Source of the DNA: Pseudomonas sp. Irchel s3b2
GTDB taxonomy: Bacteria; Pseudomonadota; Gammaproteobacteria; Pseudomonadales; Pseudomonadaceae
Assembly (NCBI RefSeq): GCF_900187445.1
Contig: NZ_FYEB01000007.1
Location: forward strand, 18,231-82,230
Reading direction: 5' to 3'
DNA: 64,000 nt
Below, in pieces: positions 54,216 to 63,532 of this stretch. Position 1 is the first letter of the stretch; every line of letters begins with the position of its first letter. The notes beneath the pieces are model-generated. The model saw only the letters and a program-made list of their open reading frames with translations. It made no database searches and was not told where the DNA came from. The translations under genes and the position numbers were made by a program.

Positions 54216-55370
54216 TCAGGCCTGGCGGTTACGCAAACCACGCTCCATCCGCGCGATCCCTTCTTCCAGCAGCGCCCGCGGGCAGCCGAAGTTCAAGCGA
54301 ACGAACCGCTGGGCGTTATCGCCGAAATCCAGACCGGCGCTCAGGCCGACCTTGGCTTGTTCGAGGAAGAAGTGCTGCGGGTTGTCCAGCCCCAGTGCCG
54401 TGCAGTCGAGCCACGCCAGGTAAGTGCCTTGAGGAATGTTCATGGTCACACCCGGCAACCGCGTGCGAACCGCCTCCACCAGATAATCCCGATTGCTTTG
54501 CAGGTAGGCCATGAGCTCGGTCAGCCACGGGCCGCCTTCGCTGTAGGCGACGCGGGTGGCTTCCAGGCCCAGCGGGTTGACGCTGTCGACCATGCCGCAA
54601 CGGGCGTTGTTGACCCGATGACGCAGTGCCGCGTCCTGAATGATCATGAATGCCGTCTTCAAACCGGCGATGTTATAGGCCTTGCTCGCCGACATCAGGG
54701 TGATGGTGCGCTGGGCGATCTGCGGGCTGAGCGAGGCGGTCGGAATGTGCACACGCCCGTCGAAGCACAGCTCGGAGTGGATCTCGTCGGAGATGATCCA
54801 GGCGTCTTGCTCAAGGCAAATGTCGGCGACGGCTTGCAGTTCTTCCCGCGGGAAGACCTTGCCCAACGGGTTATGCGGGTTGCTCAGCAGAAGGGCGCCG
54901 CCCCCTTGCAGCGCCTCGCGCAAGGCATCGAGTGGCGTCGCATACGTACCATCGGCCAGCGCGTCGAAATCCAGTTCGACCTTGTTCAGCTGCCAGTGGC
55001 CCGGTGCATGGCGCAGCGGCGGGTAGTTTGGCGTCTGCACGACCACGTTCTGCTGCGGCTGAACCAGCGCATGCAGGGCCATGTTGAAACCCGACTCGAT
55101 ACCCGGCAGGAAGACCAGCTCCTGGGGTTGCACGCGCCAGGCGTACTTGTTCCACAGGTCGGCGACGATGGCGTCACGCAAGTCATCCTGAGCCACGCTG
55201 TAACCGAGCATCGGGTGTTCCAGGCGTTTTTGCAGCGCCTGAATGATCGCTGGCGGCGCGGCAAAGTCCATGTCGGCGACCCACATCGGCAACACGTCGG
55301 CCGGGTAACGGCTCCATTTGGTACTGCCGGTGCCATGGCGGTCGAACACCTGATCAAAATCGAAAGTCAT
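54216..55370 (-). CDS. MalY/PatB-type PLP-dependent cystathionine beta-lyase
   Basis: A 384-aa fold-type I aminotransferase-like enzyme of the MalY/PatB group, which splits cystathionine or cysteine S-conjugates. The PLP lysine is Lys230 in SASKAYNIAG, and PNYPPL and SNPHNPLGK precede it. The N-terminal FDRHGTGSTKWSRYP and VLPMWVADMDF motifs are diagnostic of MalY/PatB. ATG 55370 is preferred because the family begins just there; a start at 55382 has no ribosome site, and longer frames upstream are unlike the family. Divergent from fdnG with a 234-base gap. Distinct from the transsulfuration gamma-lyase earlier in the window. Confidence 0.9.
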   Translation of the reverse strand: MTFDFDQVFDRHGTGSTKWSRYPADVLPMWVADMDFAAPPAIIQALQKRLEHPMLGYSVAQDDLRDAIVADLWNKYAWRVQPQELVFLPGIESGFNMALHALVQPQQNVVVQTPNYPPLRHAPGHWQLNKVELDFDALADGTYATPLDALREALQGGGALLLSNPHNPLGKVFPREELQAVADICLEQDAWIISDEIHSELCFDGRVHIPTASLSPQIAQRTITLMSASKAYNIAGLKTAFMIIQDAALRHRVNNARCGMVDSVNPLGLEATRVAYSEGGPWLTELMAYLQSNRDYLVEAVRTRLPGVTMNIPQGTYLAWLDCTALGLDNPQHFFLEQAKVGLSAGLDFGDNAQRFVRLNFGCPRALLEEGIARMERGLRNRQA

Positions 55371-55604
55371 GCTCAGTCTCATAAAAGGCAGGGGGTTAAT
55401 CCGGTGGCCATGATAAGCGCCAACCTTTGCCGCTGGCGAATTGCGCAATAGTGCGTGACCGATAAGCCGCCGACGGTCGGTTTTCAGACCGTGCACGGCA
55501 ATACTGTCTAAAGTTCTAATTGGCGGTAGCTGCGCTGCCGTCACCGTGATCGTCCAGAAAAACCTGGTCAACGCACCAGGTTTCCACCTGATCAGGAGTG
55601 CACG

Positions 55605-58600
55605 ATGGACCTCAACCGTCGTCAGTTCTTCAAGGTCGCTGGTCTCGGCCTTGCGGGCTCAAGCCTCGGCGCGCTGGGCATGGCCCCGACGCCCGCTTTC
55701 GCCGAACAAGTGCGTCATTTCAAGCTCGCCCATACCCATGAAACCCGCAACACCTGCCCGTACTGCTCGGTCGGTTGCGGCTTGATCATGTATAGCCAGG
55801 GCGACAATGCGAAGAATGTCGCCCAGAGCATCATCCACATCGAAGGCGATGCCGACCACCCCGTCAATCGCGGCACCCTCTGCCCCAAAGGCGCAGGCCT
55901 GCTCGATTTCATTCACAGCCCCAGTCGTCTCCAGTACCCGCAGGTGCGCAAGCCCGGCACCACGGAGTGGACGCGAATCTCCTGGGATGAAGCCCTGGAT
56001 CGCATCGCCGACCTGATGAAGGCCGACCGCGACGCCAACTTCATCGAGAAGAACGCCCAGGGGCAAACGGTGAACCGCTGGCTGACCACCGGTTTCCTCG
56101 CGGCGTCGGCCTCGTCCAACGAAGCGGGTTACATCACCCACAAGGTGATTCGCAGTCTCGGCATGCTGGGGTTTGATAACCAGGCACGTGTCTGACATGG
56201 CCCGACGGTGGCAAGTCTTGCCCCGACGTATGGCCGTGGTGCCATGACCAACCACTGGACCGATATCGCCAACGCGAATCTGGTTCTGGTGATGGGCGGC
56301 AACGCAGCAGAAGCGCACCCTTGCGGCTTCAAATGGGTGACCGAAGCCAAAGCCCACAACAAGGCGCGGCTGATTGTGGTCGACCCGCGTTTCACCCGTA
56401 CGGCCTCGGTGGCGGACTATTACGCGCCGATCCGCACCGGCACCGACATTGCCTTCATGGGCGGGCTGATCAATTACCTGCTGACCGAAGACAAGATCCA
56501 GCACGAATACGTGCGGGCCTATACGGACGTGTCGTTCATCGTCAAGGCCAATTACGGTTTCGAGGACGGGTTGTTCAGCGGTTACGACGCGAGCAAGCGT
56601 ACCTACACCGACAAGTCCGGCTGGGGCTACGAAATCGGCGAGGATGGTTTCGCCAAAGTCGACCCGACCTTGCAAGACCCTCGCTGCGTCTACCAATTGA
56701 TGAAGCAGCATTACAGCCGCTACACCCTGGAACTGGCCAGTCAGGTCTGCGGCATGCCCGTGGATGCAATGCAGAAAATCTGGGAAGAGATCGCCACCTG
56801 CTCGCAACCGGGCAAAACCATGACGATTCTCTATGCGCTGGGCTGGACCCAGCATTCGACCGGCTCGCAGATGATCCGCAGCGCGGCCATGGTGCAACTG
56901 CTGCTGGGCAACGTCGGCATGCCGGGCGGGGGTGTCAATGCCCTGCGCGGGCACTCCAACATCCAGGGCCTGACTGACCTGGGCTTGCTGTCCAACCTGC
57001 TGCCCGGTTACCTGACTTTGCCGGCCGAAGCCGAACAGGATTACAACGCCTACATCGCCAAGCGCGCACTCAAGCCGCTGCGTCCCGGGCAGATGTCCTA
57101 CTGGCAGAACTACGGCAAGTTTCACGTCAGCCTGATGAAAGCCTGGTACGGCGCCAATGCCACCGCCGAGAATAACTGGGGCTACGACTGGCTGCCCAAG
57201 CTGGACATTCCCGGCTACGACATCCTGAAAATGTTCGACATGATGGGCAAGGGTCAGGTCAATGGCTACATGTGCCAGGGCTTCAACCCGATCGCCGCCT
57301 TGCCGGACAAAAACCGTGTAATGAAGGCGCTGGCCAAGCTCAAGTGGCTGGTGGTGATGGACCCACTGGCCACCGAAACCTCGGAGTTCTGGCGCAACGC
57401 CGGGCCTTACAACGATGTGGAAACGGCCAGCATTCAGACGGAAGTCATCCGCCTCCCCACCACCTGTTTCGCCGAAGAAAACGGTTCGCTGGTCAACAGC
57501 GGTCGCTGGCTGCAATGGCACTGGAAGGGTGCCGATGGCCCGGGGCAGGCGCGCACGGACGTGAAGATCATGGCCGAACTGTTCTTGCGCCTGCGCAAGC
57601 GTTACCAGGCCAACGGCGGTGCCTGGGCCGAGCCGATCCTCAAGCTCGACTGGCCCTACAAAGTGCCGGATGACCCGACGCCGGAAGAGCTGGCCCGGGA
57701 ATTCAACGGTTACGCCGTATCCGATGTCACCGACGCCTCGGGCGCGGTGATCAAGACCGGTCAGCAGCTGTCCGGCTTCGGCCAACTCAAGGACGATGGC
57801 AGCACGGCGTCCGGGTGCTGGATCTTCTGCGGCAGCTGGACCGAGCAGGGCAACCTGATGGCCCGGCGTGACAACAGCGATCCTTTCGGCATGAAACAGA
57901 ACCTTGGGTGGGCCTGGGCCTGGCCGATGAACCGACGGATTCTCTACAACCGCGCCTCTTGCGACCCTCAAGGCAAACCGTGGGACCCGAACAAACGCCT
58001 GGTGTGGTGGAACGGCAAGGTCTGGACCGGCACCGACGTGCCTGACTACAAGGCCGATGTGCCGCCGGAAGCCGGAATGAACCCGTTCATCATGAACCCC
58101 GAAGGCGTGGCGCGTTTCTTCGCCCTCGACAAGATGAACGAAGGGCCGTTCCCGGAACACTATGAGCCGTTCGAGACGCCCATCGGCATCAACCCGATGC
58201 ACCCCAACAACAAGCAGGCCACCAGCAACCCGGCCGGACGGATCTTCGATTCAGTCTGGGACACCCTCGGGCAGGCCAAGGACTTCCCTTATGCGGCGAC
58301 CAGCTACCGGCTGACCGAACACTTCCACTTCTGGACCAAGCATTGCCCGATCAACGCCGTGACCCAGCCTGAGCAGTTTGTCGAGATCGGCGAGGTGCTG
58401 GCCAAGGAGAAGGGCATTGCTGCCGGTGACCGGGTTCGGGTCAGTTCCAAGCGCGGGCACATCGAAGCGGTGGCGGTGGTGACCAAGCGGATTCGTCCGC
58501 TGCAGGTCAACAATCAGGTGGTGCACCAGATCGGTATCCCGTTGCACTGGGGCTTCACCGGCGCCACCCGTCACGGTTACCTGACCAACACCCTGGTGCC

Positions 58601-58670
58601 GTTCCTCGGCGATGGCAACACACAGACCCCGGAATCCAAGTCATTCCTGGTCAACGTGGAGAAAGTCTAA
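55605..58670 (+). CDS. fdnG: Selenocysteine-containing formate dehydrogenase-N catalytic subunit
   Basis: A 1021-residue molybdenum/bis-MGD enzyme that oxidises formate in the periplasm. A twin-arginine signal (RRQFFK) starts at residue 5, with cleavage near AFA. The 4Fe-4S cluster uses Cys51, Cys54, Cys58 and Cys93 (CPYCSVGC and TLCPKG). The in-frame TGA at 56193-56195 is selenocysteine 197, in the RVUHGP motif where the Sec or Cys ligand of formate dehydrogenases sits; reading continues in the same frame to 58670. Treated as two frames, the gene looks broken. A bSECIS hairpin follows the codon. First gene of fdnGHI-fdhE; selA/selB/selC are not in the window but must exist. Confidence 0.97.
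56193..56224 (+). promoter_or_regulatory. UGA selenocysteine codon and bSECIS element
   Basis: TGA at 56193-56195 is followed 11 bases later by GGTGGCAAGTCTTGCCCC (56207-56224). The stem pairs GG...CC and GGCAA...TTGCC with a bulged T and a GTC apical loop. The core GCAAGTCTTGC is the same as I recall for E. coli fdnG. SelB would bind it to insert Sec-tRNA. Confidence 0.9.
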
Positions 58671-59615
58671 ATGGCCAGCCAAGACATCATCGCCCGTTCG
58701 GCCACCACCACCATGCCGCCCTCGGTGCGCACGCAAGAGGAAGTGGCCAAGCTGATCGACACCACCAAGTGCATTGGCTGCAAGGCCTGCCAGGTCGCCT
58801 GCTCGGAATGGAACGAGCTGCGCGACGATGTCGGTCACAACCTCGGCACCTACGACAACCCTCAGGACCTCAGCGCAGACACCTGGACCTTGATGCGCTT
58901 CACCGAGCATGAAACCGACGCCGGTAACCTCGAATGGCTGATTCGCAAGGACGGCTGCATGCACTGCGCCGAGCCTGGCTGCCTGGCGGCGTGCCCGAGC
59001 CCCGGAGCGATCATCAAACACGCCAACGGCATCGTCGATTTCGATCAGGACCATTGCATCGGCTGCGGGTATTGCATCACCGGTTGCCCGTTCAACATTC
59101 CGCGCATCTCGCAAAAGGATCACAAGGCCTACAAATGCACGCTGTGTTCGGACCGAGTGGCGGTGGGGCTGGAACCGGCCTGCGTGAAAACCTGCCCGAC
59201 CGGCGCCATCGTTTTCGGCAGCAAGGAAGACATGAAAGAACACGCTGCCGAACGTATCGTCGACCTCAAGAGTCGCGGTTTCGACAACGCCGGTTTGTAT
59301 GACCCCGCAGGCGTCGGCGGCACCCACGTTATGTATGTGCTGCACCATGCTGACACACCCAGGTTGTATGCCGGGTTGCCGGATCACCCGGCGATCAGTC
59401 CGCTGGTGGACCTGTGGAAAGGCCTGAGCAAACCCCTGGCGTTGCTGGCCATGGGCGCGGCGGTACTGGCCGGGTTCTTCCACTACGTGCGCGTTGGGCC
59501 GCAGTTGGTCGAGGAAGACGAACATCCAGTCATCGTCGACCCCGCCGTGCATGAATTCGATCCATCGGTGCACACCTTTGATCCGACGAAACCCGGCGGG
59601 GAGGACAGGCCATGA
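58671..59615 (+). CDS. fdnH: Formate dehydrogenase-N iron-sulfur subunit
   Basis: A 314-aa electron-transfer subunit with four 4Fe-4S sites. The cysteine clusters are visible: CIGCKACQVAC near residue 33, CMHCAEPGCLAACPS near 102, CIGCGYCITGCPF near 130, and CTLCSDRV with CVKTCPTG near 155-180. A single C-terminal membrane segment at about 250-270 (ALLAMGAAVLAGFFHYV) anchors it, followed by a short tail. It starts one base after fdnG and overlaps fdnI by four bases. Electrons from FdnG pass through it to cytochrome b FdnI and the quinone pool. Confidence 0.97.
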   Translation: MASQDIIARSATTTMPPSVRTQEEVAKLIDTTKCIGCKACQVACSEWNELRDDVGHNLGTYDNPQDLSADTWTLMRFTEHETDAGNLEWLIRKDGCMHCAEPGCLAACPSPGAIIKHANGIVDFDQDHCIGCGYCITGCPFNIPRISQKDHKAYKCTLCSDRVAVGLEPACVKTCPTGAIVFGSKEDMKEHAAERIVDLKSRGFDNAGLYDPAGVGGTHVMYVLHHADTPRLYAGLPDHPAISPLVDLWKGLSKPLALLAMGAAVLAGFFHYVRVGPQLVEEDEHPVIVDPAVHEFDPSVHTFDPTKPGGEDRP

Positions 59616-60265
59616 ACGACAAACCGATCCTGCGCTACACCTCCAACCAGCGCACCAACCACTGGCTGGTGGCGATTATGTTTCTGATGGCCGCGCTGTC
59701 GGGGCTGGCCTTGTTCCATCCGGGATTGTTCTGGCTCAGCAACCTGTTTGGCGGCGGCTCGTGGACGCGAATCTTGCATCCGTACCTGGGCGTGGCGATG
59801 TTTGTGCTGTTCCTCGGCCTGGTGTTCAGTTTCTGGCGGGCGAACTACTTCAGCGCCAACGACCGGTTGTGGCTCAGGCGCGTCAGGACTGTCATGCGTA
59901 ACGAAGAGGAGGGCGTGCCGCCGATCGGCAAGTACAACCCGGCGCAGAAGCTGCTGTTCTGGGTGTTGCTGATCTGCATGCTGGTGCTGTTGTTCAGCGG
60001 ACTGGTGATCTGGCGTGCCTGGTTCAGTGCTTATTTCGGCATCACCGGCATTCGTTGGGCGATGCTGCTGCATGCGCTGGCGGGTTTCATCCTGGTGCTG
60101 AGCATCATCGTCCACGTGTATGCCGGTATCTGGATTCGCGGCTCGGTCCACGCCATGGTGCGTGGTCGGGTCAGCCGCGCCTGGGCGAAAAAACACCATG
60201 AACTCTGGTATCAGGAAGTGACCCGAGACGAGACACCTGAGCGACCGATCAGCAAAAAAGGATGA
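59612..60265 (+). CDS. fdnI: Formate dehydrogenase-N cytochrome b556 (gamma) subunit
   Basis: A 217-aa di-haem cytochrome b with four membrane segments, at about residues 20-40, 50-70, 108-130 and 150-175. Candidate haem His residues occur in TNHWLVAIM, ILHPYLGVAM and LLHALAGF/SIIVHVYAG. It transfers electrons to the menaquinone or ubiquinone pool at the cytoplasmic side. Start overlaps fdnH (ATGA). FdhE follows four bases later. Confidence 0.96.
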   Translation: MNDKPILRYTSNQRTNHWLVAIMFLMAALSGLALFHPGLFWLSNLFGGGSWTRILHPYLGVAMFVLFLGLVFSFWRANYFSANDRLWLRRVRTVMRNEEEGVPPIGKYNPAQKLLFWVLLICMLVLLFSGLVIWRAWFSAYFGITGIRWAMLLHALAGFILVLSIIVHVYAGIWIRGSVHAMVRGRVSRAWAKKHHELWYQEVTRDETPERPISKKG

Positions 60266-60269
60266 CCCC

Positions 60270-61193
60270 TTGGCCACGATCCTCGAGTCTGGGCAGATAG
60301 AAGCGGCGGCGAGTTCACCGCCGTTTCTGTACCTGCCACCGAACAACCTGTTCACCTTGCGCGCGCTGCGTCTGGAGCGCCTGGCGGACGGGCATCCCAT
60401 GGCGGATTATCTGCGTTTGATCGCGGGGCTGTGCCACGCTCAACAGACATTGATGGACGATCCGCCCGTGGCCGCCATGCCCGATCCCGAACGTCTTCGG
60501 GTGTGCGTAGAACATGGTTTGCCACCGTTCGCCGCCGACAGCCTGGTGCGCGAAAACGTCTGGCTGCCGTATCTCGAAGCCTTGTTGCAACGCTATCACC
60601 CACCGTCACACGCTGCGGTAGAAAACGCCGTGGCGACTTTACGCAGTGCCAACCCAGGGCTGCTCAAAGCCTGGGCGATTGCCTTGGTCAGCGGCCAGTA
60701 TTCAATGCTGCCGGCAGAACTGGTGCCGTTCCTCGGAGCAGCGCTGCAAGCGGCCTGGAGCCATTGGCTGCTGAGTTCGCCGAACCTTGAACTCAAGCGC
60801 GGCGACAGCCTCAGCCAATGCCCAGCCTGCGGTTCGCCGGCGATGGCCGGGGTGATTCGTCATCGCGGCAAATACAACGGATTGCGTTATCTGGTGTGCT
60901 CGTTGTGCGCCTGCGAATGGCATGCGGTGCGGGTCAAGTGCGTGTATTGCGAACAGAGCAAGGGGCTGCAATACGTCAGCTTCGAGGATGACCGCCATGC
61001 TGCTAATCAGGCGCCGTTGCGGGCGGAAGTCTGCCCCGGCTGCAACAGCTACCTGAAACTGATCTATCTGGAGAACGACGCCGACGCCGAAGCGCTCTCG
61101 GCGGACCTGGCCAGTCTGATGCTGGACATGCGCCTGGAGGAGGAGGGTTACCAGCGCCTATCGCCCAATTTGATGTTGGCACCTGGAGCATAG
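60270..61193 (+). CDS. fdhE: Formate dehydrogenase accessory protein FdhE
   Basis: A 307-aa cytosolic maturation factor needed for formation of active membrane formate dehydrogenase before Tat export. The second half has four CxxC pairs (CPACG, CSLCA, CVYCE, CPGCN) that form two rubredoxin-like metal sites. TTG 60270 is the likely start: AAGGA lies nine bases upstream, and family members begin ATILE-like just after it. Completes the fdnGHI-fdhE unit. In many Pseudomonas selA and selB follow directly; here a convergent lipase gene does. Confidence 0.93.
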   Translation: MATILESGQIEAAASSPPFLYLPPNNLFTLRALRLERLADGHPMADYLRLIAGLCHAQQTLMDDPPVAAMPDPERLRVCVEHGLPPFAADSLVRENVWLPYLEALLQRYHPPSHAAVENAVATLRSANPGLLKAWAIALVSGQYSMLPAELVPFLGAALQAAWSHWLLSSPNLELKRGDSLSQCPACGSPAMAGVIRHRGKYNGLRYLVCSLCACEWHAVRVKCVYCEQSKGLQYVSFEDDRHAANQAPLRAEVCPGCNSYLKLIYLENDADAEALSADLASLMLDMRLEEEGYQRLSPNLMLAPGA

Positions 61194-61239
61194 GTATCTA
61201 CACATCTCTTGAGCTACTGAGATTCACTGCCGGGGCTTG

Positions 61240-61345
61240 GTGTTGGGAGTACATATCCGTTTCTGCGGTAACGGCCGCTCAGGGTTCCGCCCTGATGGCG
61301 GGTCACTTGGAAAAGCCCCAAGTAACCAAGGGCTTTTGCCTTGCC
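61240..61345. other. Structured element with competing hairpins between fdhE and the lipase gene
   Basis: Hairpin A is CAGGG-ttccg-CCCTG (61280-61294), extended by CCGC/GCGG. Next, ACTTGG (61305-61310) can pair with CCAAGT (61318-61323), or AAAAGCCC (61311-61318) can pair with GGGCTTTT (61330-61337); the two overlap and exclude each other. The last resembles a terminator for both convergent genes. The sequence looks like a multicopy element of Pseudomonas genomes, which I cannot verify here. Confidence 0.6.
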
Positions 61346-61357
61346 ATTCGGCCACAC

Positions 61358-63520
61358 TCAGCTGATCGAATCGATATCCAGCGGCTCGCGGGCCAGCAAA
61401 AATCCATCATCCAATTGCCTTGGAATCATTGCGTACTGCTCTAAACGGCGATTTTCAGCGTGTTTGCTCCAGCGTTCCACGCTACCGGTGAACTCCGGTA
61501 ACCGGGCAGCACTGCCGTACACATCCGCCAGGGTAAGGCGGCGATTGCGCACGGTTTGCAAACGCTTTTGGGTTCTCTCCAGCCGATCTTGCTCTCCGTA
61601 CAGCGCATCCATCGCGGCCTTTTCCTTCGTCGTCGCACCATCCGGCCCCTCGTTATGGCGCACCTGGCGGGCATACTCGTAAAGTTTCTCCCTGAGCGTT
61701 GCCAAGGCGTATTCGACGACGCGGTACTCGCGGTCGGTGACCACGGTTGCGCCAGTGTCCTGGGCTTGTTGCCAGCGGCGCAAGGTCGCCCAAGCAAAAG
61801 GAATGTAGCTGGCAACCATCATGTGGTCGGTGTAGTTGATCAGTTGCGCGAGCAGGCCATCGCGGGCCGGCATATCACCCCGTCGCGTCTTTTCCAGCAT
61901 GGCGGTACAGGCGGCATCGTCGATGGACTCGCAATCCGGGTCCCACAAAATCGACGACCACTCTTTGTCATTAAAGCGCACAGGCATGAAATGCTGCTGT
62001 TGCCCGTGATGCTGATAGGGATCACCGCCCAAGCGCACCAGACCGGCGCCAAACAGCAACATGCCATAGAGTCCGGAAAAGACCGTCGTCACCAGGCCCG
62101 GGACCCAGACCTTCCAGTTAGCGTCCATCCACGGCGCCGGTACGCCGGGCACCGGGTCGTTATGGTTGACCATGCGGTGATGGACGAGGTCGGTGGCGCC
62201 TTCAACAAAGGTCGAGTCGCCAGCGCGGGGGGCGCCGTAGGTGTAGAGGAGGATGTTGTAGGTAACGCCTGCACGTCGACGAAGCGCTTCTGCCAACAAC
62301 AAGGCGATGGCACCGCCCAGGCTGTGGCCGCAAATGATGACTTTTTGACCCGTGTGAAATTTATCCAGATAACGCAAGACGAACGCCTTCATCGCCTGGA
62401 ACGCACTGTAAAACCCCTGATGGACGCTCCCGACACCCTCCTCGAACGGAACCTGAAGCGCATGCACATCACGTAATGCATCCTTCAGACTGGCCGTGCC
62501 GCGCACTGAAATCAGAACGATTTCGTCGTGATGACACATGAACGCCTGGGTATCACCGCCATCTTCCTGATCATCGAAAAAATGCTGGTTGGCCGGGTGC
62601 TCCTGATCCTTGCCTTTGTCCGGGTGATTTTGCTCATACAGCGTCGGGTTGAACGGCAGGATTTCCAGCCGTTTTGAATAGGGCACGTCTTCGTACAACG
62701 GGTAAAATCTTTGGGACTGGCTCTTATCAATTCGCCAACTTTCCCGGTAACTGGCCAACGCCTCGCCAAACAGATTGCCGATGCTCGGGTCCTCAGGAAA
62801 GCGCACTTTATCCAACGGTTTTTCGCGCGGGTCCTGGGCGAAGTCGGTGTAACTCAAGGTCGCCATCAGGGCCAGTTGATAGAGATTCAGCGCACAGAAT
62901 TTGTCATCGGTGGACAGCATGGGCCGCAAGGCGCGCATCGGCCGCACTTCCAGCACATTGTGTTGGTTGGGGCTCAGCGCAATGCCGAACGAATGCTCGG
63001 GGCCGAACCCCAGTTCGCTCATGGCCCGAAGCAGTGCGCTTTGGGGTTGGTAGAAACGCTTGACCACCGGTGGCAAATGCGCGCCATCACGGACCAGGTC
63101 CCGCACCTCGACCTGGATGAAGACATCGGCGTCTTTGATGGCCGGGTTGTGTTCACGACGAAATCCGTCTTCGTGGAAGAAACGGGTTTGTTCGGCGCGG
63201 TACTGGAGTTCGGTGATGGGGAGGGGGTAGTGAATCCGATCCATCAGGCGAACATACAGCTCGTTAATCCGGGAATGCGGCGCGTCCATCGTTAACACCA
63301 TAGGACCACGGTAGTGATTGTCCAACCTGGTAAAACCTTCACCATCCAACCTTCCGGTGTATTCCTGACCCACACTATCTCGAAGGGTGTAAGGCAAGCC
63401 GCCATAGGGTTTTCCGTCGCCAAATTCATCCACCAATCGAAAACTCGTCCAATGCCCTCGCAGTGGACAGACCAGTATTTTGCCGCTGAAACAGCTGTCG
63501 TCTTGTTCCTTGAATGTCAC
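61358..63520 (-). CDS. Class 3 lipase domain protein, candidate type VI secretion phospholipase effector
   Basis: A 720-aa protein without signal peptide. The N-terminal 70 residues (FRLVDEFGDGKPYGGLPYTLRDS, GFTRLDNHYRGP) look like the beta-rich domain that precedes lipases in type VI effector loci. The class 3 lipase domain is central: GHSLGG with Ser400, followed by YGAPRAGD and NHNDPVPGVP with a candidate Asp. Around residues 480-500 is a hydrophobic stretch (VTTVFSGLYGMLLFGAGLV) that could insert in membranes. A helical, charged C-terminus follows. GTG 63520 has GGGAG seven bases upstream and begins 12 bases after the preceding gene's stop. Effector assignment is inference: no VgrG or PAAR is visible in the window. 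Confidence 0.75.
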   Translation of the reverse strand: MTFKEQDDSCFSGKILVCPLRGHWTSFRLVDEFGDGKPYGGLPYTLRDSVGQEYTGRLDGEGFTRLDNHYRGPMVLTMDAPHSRINELYVRLMDRIHYPLPITELQYRAEQTRFFHEDGFRREHNPAIKDADVFIQVEVRDLVRDGAHLPPVVKRFYQPQSALLRAMSELGFGPEHSFGIALSPNQHNVLEVRPMRALRPMLSTDDKFCALNLYQLALMATLSYTDFAQDPREKPLDKVRFPEDPSIGNLFGEALASYRESWRIDKSQSQRFYPLYEDVPYSKRLEILPFNPTLYEQNHPDKGKDQEHPANQHFFDDQEDGGDTQAFMCHHDEIVLISVRGTASLKDALRDVHALQVPFEEGVGSVHQGFYSAFQAMKAFVLRYLDKFHTGQKVIICGHSLGGAIALLLAEALRRRAGVTYNILLYTYGAPRAGDSTFVEGATDLVHHRMVNHNDPVPGVPAPWMDANWKVWVPGLVTTVFSGLYGMLLFGAGLVRLGGDPYQHHGQQQHFMPVRFNDKEWSSILWDPDCESIDDAACTAMLEKTRRGDMPARDGLLAQLINYTDHMMVASYIPFAWATLRRWQQAQDTGATVVTDREYRVVEYALATLREKLYEYARQVRHNEGPDGATTKEKAAMDALYGEQDRLERTQKRLQTVRNRRLTLADVYGSAARLPEFTGSVERWSKHAENRRLEQYAMIPRQLDDGFLLAREPLDIDSIS

Positions 63521-63532
63521 GTTGTGGCTCCC

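Noticed and set aside
55659..58202. 847-aa - strand frame opposite fdnG
   Set aside because: Antisense shadow of a certain gene.
56208..58670. Second fdnG segment as a separate gene
   Set aside because: It is in frame with 55605-56195 across a single TGA in the RVUHGP motif with a bSECIS, so the two form one selenoprotein gene.
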